64,000 nucleotides of DNA from Candidatus Hodarchaeota archaeon (GCA_016840285.1 JAEOSR010000090.1:4716-68715); one strand, 5' to 3'; shown: positions 26,138-36,242, counted from the first letter of the stretch. Notes: a model not told the origin generated them from the letters alone. Translations and numbers: made by a program.

Positions 26138-27561
26138 TGATGATGTCTAGCTACTCCTTCTAAAAAGGCATGATAGTCTCTTGGTCGCATCAATCTACCA
26201 AATGCTCGTTCTACAACCTCACTAAGAGCAGGATGAATATGCATGCCTCGATTGATTGGATAACTGCTCCTTTCTGGTGTATACATAAGAGTGATAATCT
26301 CTTGGATCAAAACACTTGCCTGTGGGCCTATAATATGTGCTCCTAATATTTTTCGATCCTTGTCAAGGATAACTTTCACAAAATAATCTTTAACATCCAT
26401 AGCCATCCCTTTAGCTGTATCCTCATACTTTTGATAACCGATGATGATGCTATCTTCCCCATATTCAGCAATGGCTTCTTTTTCGCGCAATCCTACTCTA
26501 GCAATTTCTGGATATGTAAATACAGCACTGGGTATCGCATGATAATCGACCTTTACTTTGTTCTTTAGTACCGCGTTATAGTACACTACCATTGATTCAT
26601 AATTTCCCACATGCTTGAACAGGTGTTTTCCATTAGCATCTCCAAAGACCCAGACATTTGGTTGTGAGGATTCTAGATATTCATTTACTTTGATCCATCC
26701 TTTCTCATCAGTTTCTATCCCTGCTTTCTCTGGATGTAAGATTTCATTATTAGAACCTCTTCCTGCCGCAATTAATACCTCTTCAGCAATAAATTTTACC
26801 AAATCACCATTTTCACGATTTTTAGCTATAATTTCCTTGAGGTCTCCATGTAAATTACTTTCAAGAGCTTCGTGATTTGTGAAAATTTGCATATGCTTTG
26901 ATAGCTCACTCTTAGCTAATACGGAAACTTCAGGTTCTTCCTGAGGAAGAAATTGCGGATTTCTCCCTATAATAGTAACCTTTGACCCCATTGCTGAGAA
27001 GAAGTGTCCATATTCCGCAGCAATATAGCCTCCTCCAATGATTATCAAGCTTTTAGGGAGCTGTTTGATGTGTAAAATACTATCACTAGTATGATAGCCT
27101 ATTTCTTCTAGTCCCTTAATAGGAGGAATAATAGGTTTGGATCCTGTACAAAGAAATATTGTTTTTGAGGTGATTCTTTCATCTCCGACTTCAAGTTCAT
27201 AAGGAGCGACAAATTCTGCCACAATAGGGTAATAATCAATATCTTCTGAACGAGAAAGGCCTTCTCTGATATTTTCAATATCCTCATCGATCAAAGATCG
27301 CATACGAGTCATTATTTCGGAAAAATTTACATCACTAATTTCTACATTGATACCGAGTTGTTTTGCACGCTCAATTTCACGAACTAATTCTGCTGGGTAG
27401 AGTAAAATCTTTGTAGGAATACATCCACGGGTTAAACATATCCCGCCAGGTTCATCTTTATCTATTACTGCAACTTTCATTGATGGGTTCTGTTGAAGAA
27501 TAGGACTCACTAAATTCATCGCGGATCCCGTTCCTATTACAATTAGGTCATATTTTTTCAT
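26134..27561 (-). CDS. Dihydrolipoamide dehydrogenase-like FAD disulfide oxidoreductase
   Basis: The 475-residue flavoprotein has an FAD Rossmann motif (YDLIVIGTGSAMNLVSPILQ), the redox-active disulfide CLTRGC within GGICLTRGCIPTKILLYPAE, an NAD(P) motif (LIIIGGGYIAAEYGHFFSAM), the second FAD loop (VWVFGDANGKHLF) and the C-terminal dimer-interface HP-x-x-x-E (MHIHPALSEVVERAFGRL). It could be a lipoamide, mycothione or mercuric reductase relative; no 2-oxoacid dehydrogenase genes are nearby. The CLTRGC spacing (four residues) is that of lipoamide dehydrogenases. It is coupled by a 4-base overlap to the VOC gene. Confidence 0.85.
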   Translation of the reverse strand: MKKYDLIVIGTGSAMNLVSPILQQNPSMKVAVIDKDEPGGICLTRGCIPTKILLYPAELVREIERAKQLGINVEISDVNFSEIMTRMRSLIDEDIENIREGLSRSEDIDYYPIVAEFVAPYELEVGDERITSKTIFLCTGSKPIIPPIKGLEEIGYHTSDSILHIKQLPKSLIIIGGGYIAAEYGHFFSAMGSKVTIIGRNPQFLPQEEPEVSVLAKSELSKHMQIFTNHEALESNLHGDLKEIIAKNRENGDLVKFIAEEVLIAAGRGSNNEILHPEKAGIETDEKGWIKVNEYLESSQPNVWVFGDANGKHLFKHVGNYESMVVYYNAVLKNKVKVDYHAIPSAVFTYPEIARVGLREKEAIAEYGEDSIIIGYQKYEDTAKGMAMDVKDYFVKVILDKDRKILGAHIIGPQASVLIQEIITLMYTPERSSYPINRGMHIHPALSEVVERAFGRLMRPRDYHAFLEGVARHHH

Positions 27562-27713
27562 TCAATCACCTTGGGCCTAGTATAGATATGTATATCAGAA
27601 ATTTATTCTTAAAAATGGAGTAAAAGTAGAATCTTATTAAAAATCTGGGTATTTTTCTCGAAATTAAGAGGTTGACTAAAGAAGATCATACCCATGTTTA
27701 AATGAAGTAATAA

Positions 27714-29120
27714 TTACGATACTATCCGCATTTCTTTGAAACGAGTATGGGGGAGAAGAGAGTCATTAGTAGTAAGAAAGAATCCTATACCAGGTTTTAC
27801 AGTACGTGATGCACCTTCAAAATTGTTAAAGGTATCTAGTACATTTCCTGCGACCCCTAATCCTAGAACTGGATCCGTAAGCTCTCCATTTTCAATGATA
27901 TACCCAGGATTAATTACTCCTGTGTAATCTCCTGTTTCAGGAGCTCCTTGATGAGCCCCCTGTATGTTATTAATCAGAATTCCATATTTTATATCTTCGA
28001 TCAAGGTATCTAGCTCAATTGTCCCTGGTTTGACCACCCAATTGTTTACCCCGACCGAGGGGGCGTTTGCATATGCTCCTGGATTTACTCCACTTGTATC
28101 TACCCGCTGGGCATTTCCCGTACTCTGTGTATTATCTTTGGCAGCGCTGGTGGAATCATAGAGAAAATTCTGAAATATCCCATCTTTAAAAATTACTGTT
28201 TTCTGTTTTGCTATTCCTTCTGCATCAAAATTACTGGAATTAGGACTTTCGGATCTAGTCCCATCATCATACATTTCTAGATCTTTAGGAAAAAATTCTT
28301 CACCCAACCGATCTGCTAAAAATGAATTTCCTTGTTGTTTTTTGTCAGCTTTCACTGAGGGTAAGAATACATACGATCCGATTGAACTCAACGCTACAGG
28401 ATCCAGTACTACTGGTATACGTTTTGGAACTGTTATTTTTTTAGCTAAAGCCAATTTATAGGCTTCTTTTGCTATTTCTGCAGAAAAACTGTTTGCATCC
28501 CCCAGGATCTCTTCCCGTGATATCCTATAATCTAAATGCAATGGACCTGGTTTCCCCTCCTTAACTGAAAGTGCTCCAAGAAAACAAAAAAAAATTGAGA
28601 TTTCGTTACTTGCATCTATTCCATGTGAATTCATGACAATTGTTTTCTTCCCTATGAGATCTACCCCTCCAAAAACAGGGATAATGGGATCCTGAACTCC
28701 TTCAACTTTACAGCTAGTCAAAATATCTGATGATATCTCTATCAGATCTTCAAGGGGTGTATCCAATAATTTTTGATTGGAAAATGCCTTGTTTGTGGAT
28801 TGTCTTGATTTTTTCGGTAGCCCTACCCATTCTTCGTTATCTTTACTCTTCTGAGCAGATATTGCTGTATTTTGGATAGTTTGGATTATGAATTCTTCTT
28901 CTAATCTACTTGTAAAACCCAGTCCAGTTTGTTTTCCATACGCAATCCTGAATCCCATCCCGTTGTCAATCTTTTGACTTGTTTGTCCTAATCGTCCATT
29001 TTCTATCTGCACCTCTGTAACATCTGAATACTGGAGGTACACTTCAAACTCGTCTGGTTTTTGTTTTTCCCCTACATCCATCGCTAATGTTGCAAAGTAT
29101 TTCAAATCATTTAAATCCAC
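27714..29120 (-). CDS. tldE: TldE/PmbA-type subunit of the TldD-TldE protease
   Basis: This protein of about 468 residues matches TldE: an N-terminal flavourless alpha/beta domain (FEVYLQYSDVTEVQIENGRL; DNGMGFRIAYGKQTGLGFTS) and a C-terminal beta domain (IPVVLDPVALSSIGSYVFLP; NPGYIIENGELTDPVLGLGV). It lacks the metal-binding HExxxH of TldD, as expected for the non-catalytic partner. GTG 29120 is the start because GGAGGA lies six bases upstream; in-frame codons further up lie inside tldD and encode unrelated residues. It begins 11 bases after the tldD stop. TldDE trims unfolded or modified peptides in the cytoplasm. Confidence 0.88.
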   Translation of the reverse strand: MDLNDLKYFATLAMDVGEKQKPDEFEVYLQYSDVTEVQIENGRLGQTSQKIDNGMGFRIAYGKQTGLGFTSRLEEEFIIQTIQNTAISAQKSKDNEEWVGLPKKSRQSTNKAFSNQKLLDTPLEDLIEISSDILTSCKVEGVQDPIIPVFGGVDLIGKKTIVMNSHGIDASNEISIFFCFLGALSVKEGKPGPLHLDYRISREEILGDANSFSAEIAKEAYKLALAKKITVPKRIPVVLDPVALSSIGSYVFLPSVKADKKQQGNSFLADRLGEEFFPKDLEMYDDGTRSESPNSSNFDAEGIAKQKTVIFKDGIFQNFLYDSTSAAKDNTQSTGNAQRVDTSGVNPGAYANAPSVGVNNWVVKPGTIELDTLIEDIKYGILINNIQGAHQGAPETGDYTGVINPGYIIENGELTDPVLGLGVAGNVLDTFNNFEGASRTVKPGIGFFLTTNDSLLPHTRFKEMRIVS

Positions 29121-29131
29121 ATTTATTCCTC

Positions 29132-30562
29132 CTACGCTTCTCCTACTACGTTTATTGCATCGACACGAATCAGGGGCCCTCCATCTCCTGTAAACGCAGT
29201 TTGGAACTTTCCGCACCTACCTGCTGTCATGTGAAATGTGTCTTTTTTTCCCGCTCCCGATATTCCTAGCAAAGTTTCCATAGTATTCCCACTCATTGAA
29301 GCTCCTCTAACTGATTGACCCAATTCCCCATCAACAATCTCAAACGCTTCATTTACTCCAACTGTGAATGTACCTTCCCCTGACGCTTCACCGCCTAAGA
29401 ATGCCACAAAATAATAACCGAAATCGATTTCCTCGAAAAGCTCCTCCATTGTAAAATCACCTGGAGCGAAATATGTGTTTCTCATCCGAATAAGTGGTTC
29501 TACTCGAAAGTCAAAAGCTCGTGCATTCCCAGAGGGTGTAACTGTAATATCAGTATTAGTATTTTCGGTGAGTTTAGCGAATTTATGTGCATATTCCCTA
29601 TTAGTTAAGAGTGCACTCGCTCTACCTTGATCCAAGATGACTGTTTTTTGTGCAGAAGTCCCCTCGTCATCATAAGCGAAAGAACCAATCGCATTAGGAA
29701 TTGTTCCATCATCAATAATTGTAGCATGCTCTGACGCGATTTTTTTCCCAAGAGTTGTTCCAATAATTCCATTTTCTGTTATATCTGCCTCAAAGAGATG
29801 TCCACAGGCTTCATGAGCAAACACTCCTGCAACAGGTGGCCCTAATACTGCGGGAAAAACTCCTCCCCTGGCATTTTTTGCTTCAAGATTCGTGATAATT
29901 CGTTGTGCCACAATTTCCGCCACTTCATCCAGATTTCCTTGGTTAAAAGGTGAATATCCACCACTACTACCCATTTCCTCTCGAGACCCAGCTCGTGCGG
30001 TTCCATCTTTTCCATTTCCATTTACTTTACCCCAAGTTATGCATTTATCCATTGTAACTTCTATATCATCAGAATTTTGGTAGTATTGGGTTCCAGTAAT
30101 ATCTGTATAAGCTATGGTTGATCCTAGAATACGTTGTTTTTCATCCAATTTGATGATTCTCTTATGCATCTGAACAAATCGATCTTTCTTCTCAGCAGAG
30201 GAAATTTCTCGTGGATCAATATCCAATTTTTTTCTGATTATGTCAGAAAAGGGTTGTACTGGATAAAGTTCTACTGGATCACGTGTGTTTTTAGCCCCTA
30301 ACTTAGCTAAACTATACGCATCTTTAGCCCCTTTTTTCAATATGAGAGGGTCACTCGACGCAACGGATACGAATCCCCAGGCACCATCTACTAACATACG
30401 AATTGCTGTACCTTGATCAAATCCATGTATAACATTTCCCTTCCCATCTAAAAGCTCAATTGCAGTTCTTTCAACTGATTGTGAACGTAATTCTACAAAG
30501 CTTGCTCCTAATCGTTTACCATATGATATAATTTCTGTTAATATGTCTTGAATGTTCGACAC
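29132..30562 (-). CDS. tldD: TldD metallopeptidase subunit
   Basis: The 476-residue subunit shows the TldD zinc motif HEACGH in GVFAHEACGHLFEADI, followed by SFAYDDEGTSAQKTVILDQG and the C-terminal GVNEAFEIVDGELGQSVRGA. TldD carries the active site of the TldD-TldE heterodimer, which degrades small unfolded peptides and, in bacteria, matures microcin B17 and processes CcdA. The pair is widespread in archaea. It is the first gene of the two-gene operon with tldE. The ATG at 30562 gives the usual N-terminus (ILTEIISYGKRLGASFVELR). Confidence 0.93.
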   Translation of the reverse strand: MSNIQDILTEIISYGKRLGASFVELRSQSVERTAIELLDGKGNVIHGFDQGTAIRMLVDGAWGFVSVASSDPLILKKGAKDAYSLAKLGAKNTRDPVELYPVQPFSDIIRKKLDIDPREISSAEKKDRFVQMHKRIIKLDEKQRILGSTIAYTDITGTQYYQNSDDIEVTMDKCITWGKVNGNGKDGTARAGSREEMGSSGGYSPFNQGNLDEVAEIVAQRIITNLEAKNARGGVFPAVLGPPVAGVFAHEACGHLFEADITENGIIGTTLGKKIASEHATIIDDGTIPNAIGSFAYDDEGTSAQKTVILDQGRASALLTNREYAHKFAKLTENTNTDITVTPSGNARAFDFRVEPLIRMRNTYFAPGDFTMEELFEEIDFGYYFVAFLGGEASGEGTFTVGVNEAFEIVDGELGQSVRGASMSGNTMETLLGISGAGKKDTFHMTAGRCGKFQTAFTGDGGPLIRVDAINVVGEA

Positions 30563-30662
30563 CTCACGAACTACTAACTCTGTTATGATTCACTTTGAAA
30601 TAATCTGAATTTTCTCTTTTCCCTTTAAAGTTTTCCCCATACACCCTCCCTATTAAAGAAAT

Positions 30663-31877
30663 TCATTCCCAAACTGGTGTGGTTCCCTTTGATCCGCAGA
30701 AAGGGCAAGGTACTGGTTTAACTTTAGAACCATCTCTGAACGCTTGTGTTTGAAATACATGATAGCAGTGACCACAAGCCATCTTCAATGTGACTTTTTG
30801 CCACCGCCCTGAGATTGTTTTTGTTTTTTTCCCCCCTTCCAGGATATTTGCTGGTTGTGGATAATTAAACATTGATCCCCTGAGAGCGAATACTTTTTCA
30901 AATTGGTACTTTAAGTATTCCATACTTGACTCGAAATTATCGAATAGCTCAGGGGTCATTCTATTTATGATATGATAAAAAATTAACGTAAAAAACGAGA
31001 TTACAAGAATTAGAACGAATAAAATAACCCATAAAGTTGGATTTACCGTTAGAAGATAAACGGGAAAAGGAAATAAATTTGAAATAAGTAATAATGGAAT
31101 TAGAATTGCGGATGTCTGTAAGAAGAAAATTGTTGTATTAAATTCTTCTTGAGCCAGTTCTTGTTCTCTCTCTATCCTTTTACCAAGTGACAAAACAACT
31201 TCTATAATTCCTACAATGCTTATGACATAATAAAAGTATATCAAGATTGACATCAATAATGCTGATAACGCTGTTATTGTATAGCTTTCTGGATTTAGGA
31301 TGAATTCTATCAATCCAAAAGGTACTAATATCAATACACCTATGATAGTTATTGCTGTTACTTGACCAATATCAAGAGCAACTCTAGGAATAAACCTTCC
31401 CAACCCGAGTTTCTTCCTCAAAGCTTGAAAACCTATAAACGCATAAAAAAGACTCACTAGAATTAAATTTATCCAACTAATGTCAATTATATCATTGTTA
31501 TCGAAATAAATGGGGAAGAGATTGCCTCTTACAAGAAAAGAAGAAATTTCAGCATAAATAATCAGTGAAACTTCAAATCCTGAAAGAGTAATCCATGATT
31601 GAAGCATCTCTAGAGAGAATTTAATTAAGGGGTCTCCTGTATAGGAAAGATAAAAGATACCTTTCCAGATTAAAATCCCCGTAACCAAACCACATCCCAG
31701 AATAAACGTTACTTCAATGAAGTTCAGGGCAGTCGAAACATAAGGATCTATTTGAGCTTGGGAAACTCCGATACTATCCCAGACATTTGTAGAATGAAGC
31801 TCATGTAGGGAAAAATAACTTATAATACAAACAACACAAAAAATCAGCCAAAAAAATACCAAGTTTCGAATTTTCAT
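30663..31877 (-). CDS. Polytopic membrane protein with C-terminal zinc ribbon
   Basis: The 404-residue protein has about eight hydrophobic helices (first: NLVFFWLIFCVVCIISYFSL) and then, after a soluble segment, a C-terminal zinc ribbon at about residues 365-400: CGHCYHVF and CPFCGSKG, two CxxC pairs about 25 residues apart. No transporter or enzyme motif is recognised in the membrane part. The ribbon would lie on the cytoplasmic side if the number of helices is even and the N-terminus is inside. Function unknown; ATG 31877 chosen. Confidence 0.65.
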   Translation of the reverse strand: MKIRNLVFFWLIFCVVCIISYFSLHELHSTNVWDSIGVSQAQIDPYVSTALNFIEVTFILGCGLVTGILIWKGIFYLSYTGDPLIKFSLEMLQSWITLSGFEVSLIIYAEISSFLVRGNLFPIYFDNNDIIDISWINLILVSLFYAFIGFQALRKKLGLGRFIPRVALDIGQVTAITIIGVLILVPFGLIEFILNPESYTITALSALLMSILIYFYYVISIVGIIEVVLSLGKRIEREQELAQEEFNTTIFFLQTSAILIPLLLISNLFPFPVYLLTVNPTLWVILFVLILVISFFTLIFYHIINRMTPELFDNFESSMEYLKYQFEKVFALRGSMFNYPQPANILEGGKKTKTISGRWQKVTLKMACGHCYHVFQTQAFRDGSKVKPVPCPFCGSKGTTPVWE

Positions 31878-31918
31878 TAGATTTCCCTCTTAAGCTAATT
31901 GTAAATTTGGTATTATAT

Positions 31919-32713
31919 CTAATTTACCTTCCAGAATATTTGATTGTGATCAGCTCTTTTATGTATCGAAACTCGTTGTAGTGAATCCTTACTAAAAGCT
32001 TCTTTGAGTGTTTCAAGTTCCCGAGTATCAAATGGGAAAGTCCAATCAATCCCTAATTTATGTTGATAAACATCTGATGGGACTCCAATATCAGCGAGAA
32101 ATAACTCCCCCAAGGAATTATTATGCGTTTTTAACAATCCTTCTTTAACAAAAGCAATTGTTAGTGTTGCAGATGGTTCAATCCCTCCTGAATCCGCTCC
32201 TGTTGTCACATCAAGGCCTGATGGAGTATCAAGAGATAGGACTACTTGTTGATTCTTCAAATACGAGAAAACTTGATCCGAGACTTTATCTGGGTGATCT
32301 GTAAATCCATAACCAATATAACAATCAAGGACTAGTTGATTGCTATTGTTAGTCGTAGAAGCTAAGGGGATCCCATCAAACAGTGGAATTCCAGCTTTTC
32401 GTAGGCGTATTAACTGTTTCATTGGAACATCACGAAGAGAGTTTACTCCTTTAGGAAAATAGACCTCAGTTTTTAATCCCCAGGAGGTAAGTCGCCTTGC
32501 TGCAACCAATCCTCCACCACCATTATTTCCTGAACCAGCTATTACTTGAAAAGTGCACGATTTGTTATACATCTTTTTTACGGCCAGTCGAGCAAGATTC
32601 AATCCGGCATGTTCCATCATTAATTCTACTGGGACTTGATACTCTTCCATCATTAATCGATCTACTTCTTGCATTTGGTCTTTTGTTATTCCAGGTAACC
32701 CACACTTCTTCAT
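31919..32713 (-). CDS. nnrE: NAD(P)H-hydrate epimerase (YjeF N-terminal domain type)
   Basis: The 264-residue protein matches the epimerase domain that repairs damaged NAD(P)H: N-terminal helices (ITKDQMQEVDRLMMEEYQVP, LMMEHAGLNLARLAV), the phosphate loop GSGNNGGGGLVAARRL and the SLDTPSGLDVTTGA segment near residue 155-170. It is a free-standing epimerase, without the fused ADP-dependent dehydratase domain found in many prokaryotes. It follows the racemase gene by 19 bases on the same strand, probably one transcript. Confidence 0.88.
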   Translation of the reverse strand: MKKCGLPGITKDQMQEVDRLMMEEYQVPVELMMEHAGLNLARLAVKKMYNKSCTFQVIAGSGNNGGGGLVAARRLTSWGLKTEVYFPKGVNSLRDVPMKQLIRLRKAGIPLFDGIPLASTTNNSNQLVLDCYIGYGFTDHPDKVSDQVFSYLKNQQVVLSLDTPSGLDVTTGADSGGIEPSATLTIAFVKEGLLKTHNNSLGELFLADIGVPSDVYQHKLGIDWTFPFDTRELETLKEAFSKDSLQRVSIHKRADHNQIFWKVN

Positions 32714-32732
32714 TCAATCACCTTTGGATAAC

Positions 32733-33443
32733 TCATTGTAATTTTCGAATTTTATCTGGGGGATATGGATAAGCTCTTTTACTATGTGATATTTCCATTT
32801 CAACGAGAGCTTCGGCCATCTTTAACGAGGCAACTGTTGGATCTATGACTGGAATTCCCAGAGTTTCCTGCAACTCATTTGCGATTCCCAAGATCCCAGT
32901 ACATCCTAGGATTATTGTGTCAGCCCCATCTTCTTCTATCGCTTTCCTTGCTTCAACTAAAAGGGTATTTTGTATCTTTTCTTCTTTTTCAAGTCTGAGC
33001 ACTGGGATCTCGATAGACCTTACAGAGGCTAATCTTTCTAAAAACCCGTACATTCTTATTTTATTTTCAAATCGTGGAATCACTCCCTTAAGGACAACCA
33101 GTACCGAATATTTATGCCCGATGATGTATGCTAAAGCTAATGAGGCCTCACCTGGCCCTACAATAGGGATTTGTGTAATTTCTCTTGCAGCATATAGGGC
33201 GGGGTCACCCATACAATCTATGATAACAGCATCAAATGCATCTTTCTCAGCATCTAATACCTTTTTCAATATCCATGGAGAAGCTATCTGCTCGTCGTAC
33301 ATAGATTCGATTGAAGCAGGTCCTTTTTCCAAACTTGTTACTGAAATTTTTGTATCAGGCTGTGCTCTAGCTTTATATTCCTGGGTTATTACATCTTCAA
33401 AATGTTTGTTATATAGAATTGGAATTATAACTTGGATTTCCAT
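32733..33443 (-). CDS. Asp/Glu/hydantoin racemase-family protein
   Basis: The 236-residue protein has the two-domain racemase layout with a catalytic cysteine in each half: IIDCMGDPALYAAREIT and IILGCTGILGIANELQ. The closing segment IPVIDPTVASLKMAEALVE is also characteristic. Hydantoin racemases and the related aspartate racemases share this pattern, so the substrate is unresolved. It precedes the NAD(P)H-hydrate epimerase gene in what looks like a two-gene operon. Confidence 0.82.
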   Translation of the reverse strand: MEIQVIIPILYNKHFEDVITQEYKARAQPDTKISVTSLEKGPASIESMYDEQIASPWILKKVLDAEKDAFDAVIIDCMGDPALYAAREITQIPIVGPGEASLALAYIIGHKYSVLVVLKGVIPRFENKIRMYGFLERLASVRSIEIPVLRLEKEEKIQNTLLVEARKAIEEDGADTIILGCTGILGIANELQETLGIPVIDPTVASLKMAEALVEMEISHSKRAYPYPPDKIRKLQ

Positions 33444-33535
33444 TTTATCATCCTTTATCCTTGAGATTTTACTTGTTTTAAACTTTTTAATAGGACTTGA
33501 AGTAGTAAGATTAATACAAAGGAATCTGCTAAAAA

Positions 33536-34318
33536 ATGGAGATAGATTTATCTAGGAAAGGATTAACGAAATTTCCTGATATCGACCAACCTGAATCTTT
33601 AGATCGGTTAATATTGAGTAATAATGAATTGACCTCGTTACCTGAAACCATAAAATACTTTGTCCATTTAAAAACCTTGAAATTGGATGTTAATCGCTTA
33701 ACATCTTTACCAGACATACTAGGAAACTTAAAGCATCTTGAAACCCTTGTTTTAAGCTATAATTATTTATCATCACTTCCCAAGGCACTAGGAACCTTAA
33801 TAAATCTAAGAATCCTAGATTTAGAGCATAATCAACTAAATTCTTTACCAGAAATCCCCTTGGATAATCTTTCTAAACTCAAAAAACTAATTTTATCTGA
33901 TAATAGGTTATCCATCCTACCTAGAAGTATTGGAAAACTTTCTAATCTTGAGAAACTAAGTGTGCGAGATAATTTATTGAGATCTCTTCCTGATTCTATT
34001 GGTTCACTTAAGAACCTTTGGTTCTTGGATCTTTATCATAATCAGCTTGCAACTCTTCCTGATTCATTAGGAAACCTCAGATCACTTCGTGTTCTTTATT
34101 TGAAGTCTAATAACTTAACTTTTCTTCCTGACTCTCTAGGCGATCTTAAAAACTTGCAAGAGATTGTCCTAAGAGATAACCAGCTTACATCGCTTCCCAG
34201 TACCCTTTTAAATCTCACCAATCTCCAAGCTTTTGATATAGGATTAAATCAACTTAATAAAAGCTCCGAGAGAATTCTTGAAAGATTGTGGAATCGAGGA
34301 GTTAGGATTATTATCTAA
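33536..34318 (+). CDS. Leucine-rich-repeat protein
   Basis: The 260-residue product is almost entirely ten 23-residue LRRs of the type LxxLxLxxNxLxxLPxxLGxL, for example LKTLKLDVNRLTSLPDILGN and LRVLYLKSNNLTFLPDSLGD. A short N-cap contains MEIDLSRKGLTKFPDI, and the C-terminal cap ends in a strand-like RGVRIII. No signal peptide, GTPase or kinase domain is attached, so it is a cytoplasmic protein-binding scaffold. Small LRR proteins of this type are frequent in Asgard archaea and eukaryotes. It is tail-to-tail with the next gene with no gap. Confidence 0.88.
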   Translation: MEIDLSRKGLTKFPDIDQPESLDRLILSNNELTSLPETIKYFVHLKTLKLDVNRLTSLPDILGNLKHLETLVLSYNYLSSLPKALGTLINLRILDLEHNQLNSLPEIPLDNLSKLKKLILSDNRLSILPRSIGKLSNLEKLSVRDNLLRSLPDSIGSLKNLWFLDLYHNQLATLPDSLGNLRSLRVLYLKSNNLTFLPDSLGDLKNLQEIVLRDNQLTSLPSTLLNLTNLQAFDIGLNQLNKSSERILERLWNRGVRIII

Positions 34319-34630
34319 TTAATCAATGGAGCTTGTCTGCATTTGACATTTCCTGGTTTTTCGCTCGATTCGATAAGCTGCAATGAAATATCCTGCTAAA
34401 AAAATCATTAAAATAGATGTTATTTGAGCAGTGATATGTAAAGCGAAGAAAAAAGGTGGAAGTGTATCCTGTAATTCATTAAAGCTAAGTGGGGCAGTCT
34501 GGGGATAATAAGATCTTACAATTATTCCCAAACCAATTGATATTAGAAGAAGTATACATATAAGCATTGCTCGCTTAAACTCAACAATAAACAATCTAAT
34601 CTCAAGGATGTTTGTCTCAGAGTCCATCAT
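34319..34630 (-). CDS. Small two-helix membrane protein
   Basis: The 103-residue product has two clear membrane helices (MLICILLLISIGLGIIV; FFFALHITAQITSILMIFLAGYFIA) joined by a loop with SYYPQTAPLSFNELQDTLPP, and a basic C-terminus (RIERKTRKCQ). No family recognised. The stop abuts that of the convergent LRR gene. ATGATG gives two adjacent possible starts at 34630 and 34627. Confidence 0.55.
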   Translation of the reverse strand: MMDSETNILEIRLFIVEFKRAMLICILLLISIGLGIIVRSYYPQTAPLSFNELQDTLPPFFFALHITAQITSILMIFLAGYFIAAYRIERKTRKCQMQTSSID

Positions 34631-34766
34631 TCATAAAAATCTCCATAGAAAAAGTACATTTTTCACGTAGGTAACAGCTTGAAAAATCCTTCATTAACTG
34701 CAAGATTTTTAGGTAATATTGAGCTTGTGATACTTTTTTCCTAGAATTCCACAGAAAACATCCTTT

Positions 34767-35975
34767 TCAGAAGAATTCCCTGTAAAAGTTGGTTTGTGGA
34801 GGAAATAGCTGATTGAGTATCGGAAACATCTTTTCTGAACAATCTATCTCCCATGAATCATACAATTGGGATGCAGTTCTGAATCCCACAATCATTTGTG
34901 ATAGAGACCCAATATCTATGGTCACATCGGGTGATTGTGACGTCTCCTCTAAAAACGCTCTACCTTCTGTAACGAAAAAAATAAAGGTTTTGTTATTCCA
35001 TTCACATATTGGATCATTTACCTTCAAGACAAATTTAACTTCTTTTGAATAGTCTAAAGCTTCGACGACTTGTTTTACATCCACTATTCGAGCCATTGAA
35101 CCAGGAAATACTTCATTAGCTTTTATTCTTGCTTCTATAAGAGAAGCCAAGATATTGGGATCAGGGGTGGAGAATACAACATATTTTCGGTGATCCATAT
35201 GCCTTTTAAGGAAGTTAAACAATGCTTGTTTGGTTTTTCGATCGTACCAAAAGAACTCTTGTAAATAAATGGTGTCAGCGCTATTTTCTACTCCATTACT
35301 TGCTGGTTGGTGTTCCATAAATCTCGCAATTAAGTAGCCACATGGATTATCGTTGGTATCATAACATACAAAGAGATACCCAGGTTCTTTAGGGTTAACC
35401 TTTCGTCGCCAATCTTTCTCTACTCGCTTTACCATGTAATTATATTTTTTTCCTGCGATATTAGAATAAACTTCTTTGAGATCATCAAGCTCAAAGACTT
35501 CTCGTACTGTTCTATCTGAAACTGGACAGAATATAAATTTATCTGTCTCAATGTGGTATCGATGATTGATATTTGCAAGCTTCCAGCCAAATTTTTGGTA
35601 AAATGAGAATTTAAAAGGATACAGACATGAGATTAGGAGTTTTTCATTATACATTTTTTCTAATGTTAGATGCATTAGCTGTCGTATAAGTCCTCTATTA
35701 CGATAATGGGGTGCTGTCGCTACTCCCCAAATGCCAGACATTGGAAACTCCTTGTTTCTAATGACAACAATTGAAGTAAAATATGCGAATGAGGAGACTA
35801 ATACATCCTTGTCAAAACAGCCATAAACCTGACTCATATCCTTAAGGTGTGGCTGTGTTTCTTCATAATCCTCTGGAACAACACCCTCATAGGTGTTTCG
35901 TGCAGGCTCGAATGCATATCGTGCTAACCGAGCAAAGGCTTCTCTGTCTTCAGAAGTAAGTTGACGCATTTCCAT
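34767..35975 (-). CDS. Eis-like GNAT acetyltransferase with SCP2-type C-terminal domain
   Basis: The 402-residue protein follows the Eis layout: first GNAT domain with the acetyl-CoA motif (GVATAPHYRNRGLIRQLMHL), a second degenerate GNAT domain, and a C-terminal sterol-carrier-like domain. PFKFSFYQKFGWKLANI contains the tyrosine expected as general acid. Mycobacterial Eis uses its C-terminal carboxylate on a final Phe as base; here the chain also ends in Phe, at residue 402. Eis enzymes acetylate amines at several positions. The physiological substrate is unknown. Confidence 0.82.
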   Translation of the reverse strand: MEMRQLTSEDREAFARLARYAFEPARNTYEGVVPEDYEETQPHLKDMSQVYGCFDKDVLVSSFAYFTSIVVIRNKEFPMSGIWGVATAPHYRNRGLIRQLMHLTLEKMYNEKLLISCLYPFKFSFYQKFGWKLANINHRYHIETDKFIFCPVSDRTVREVFELDDLKEVYSNIAGKKYNYMVKRVEKDWRRKVNPKEPGYLFVCYDTNDNPCGYLIARFMEHQPASNGVENSADTIYLQEFFWYDRKTKQALFNFLKRHMDHRKYVVFSTPDPNILASLIEARIKANEVFPGSMARIVDVKQVVEALDYSKEVKFVLKVNDPICEWNNKTFIFFVTEGRAFLEETSQSPDVTIDIGSLSQMIVGFRTASQLYDSWEIDCSEKMFPILNQLFPPQTNFYREFF

Positions 35976-36242
35976 TGCATAGTCCTCAATTGGAACCTTC
36001 TATATTATTTTATCAACATTTAGTTGAATCTAACAGTTCCAGAAGGTTTCCAAAGCGATAATAGTGTTTTTTAGCAGACACAAATAAGGCTAGTTGATGT
36101 GGCAATATTGTTCATCTTCAGATACTATAAATATCGATGAATATTGTCATGTCTGTAAATTTTTCATATACAACAACAATAATATAGGAATAGTTTTTCG
36201 CATACTTGATTTAGGAGAATACATCATAATTATGTAGGATTG

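Noticed and set aside
29121..29216. Upstream extension of tldE to 29216
   Set aside because: The added residues are out-of-frame translation of tldD; GTG 29120 has a GGAGGA site at proper spacing.
32845..33555. Long plus-strand frame opposite the racemase gene
   Set aside because: It is antisense to a well-recognised racemase with both catalytic cysteines and has no family features.
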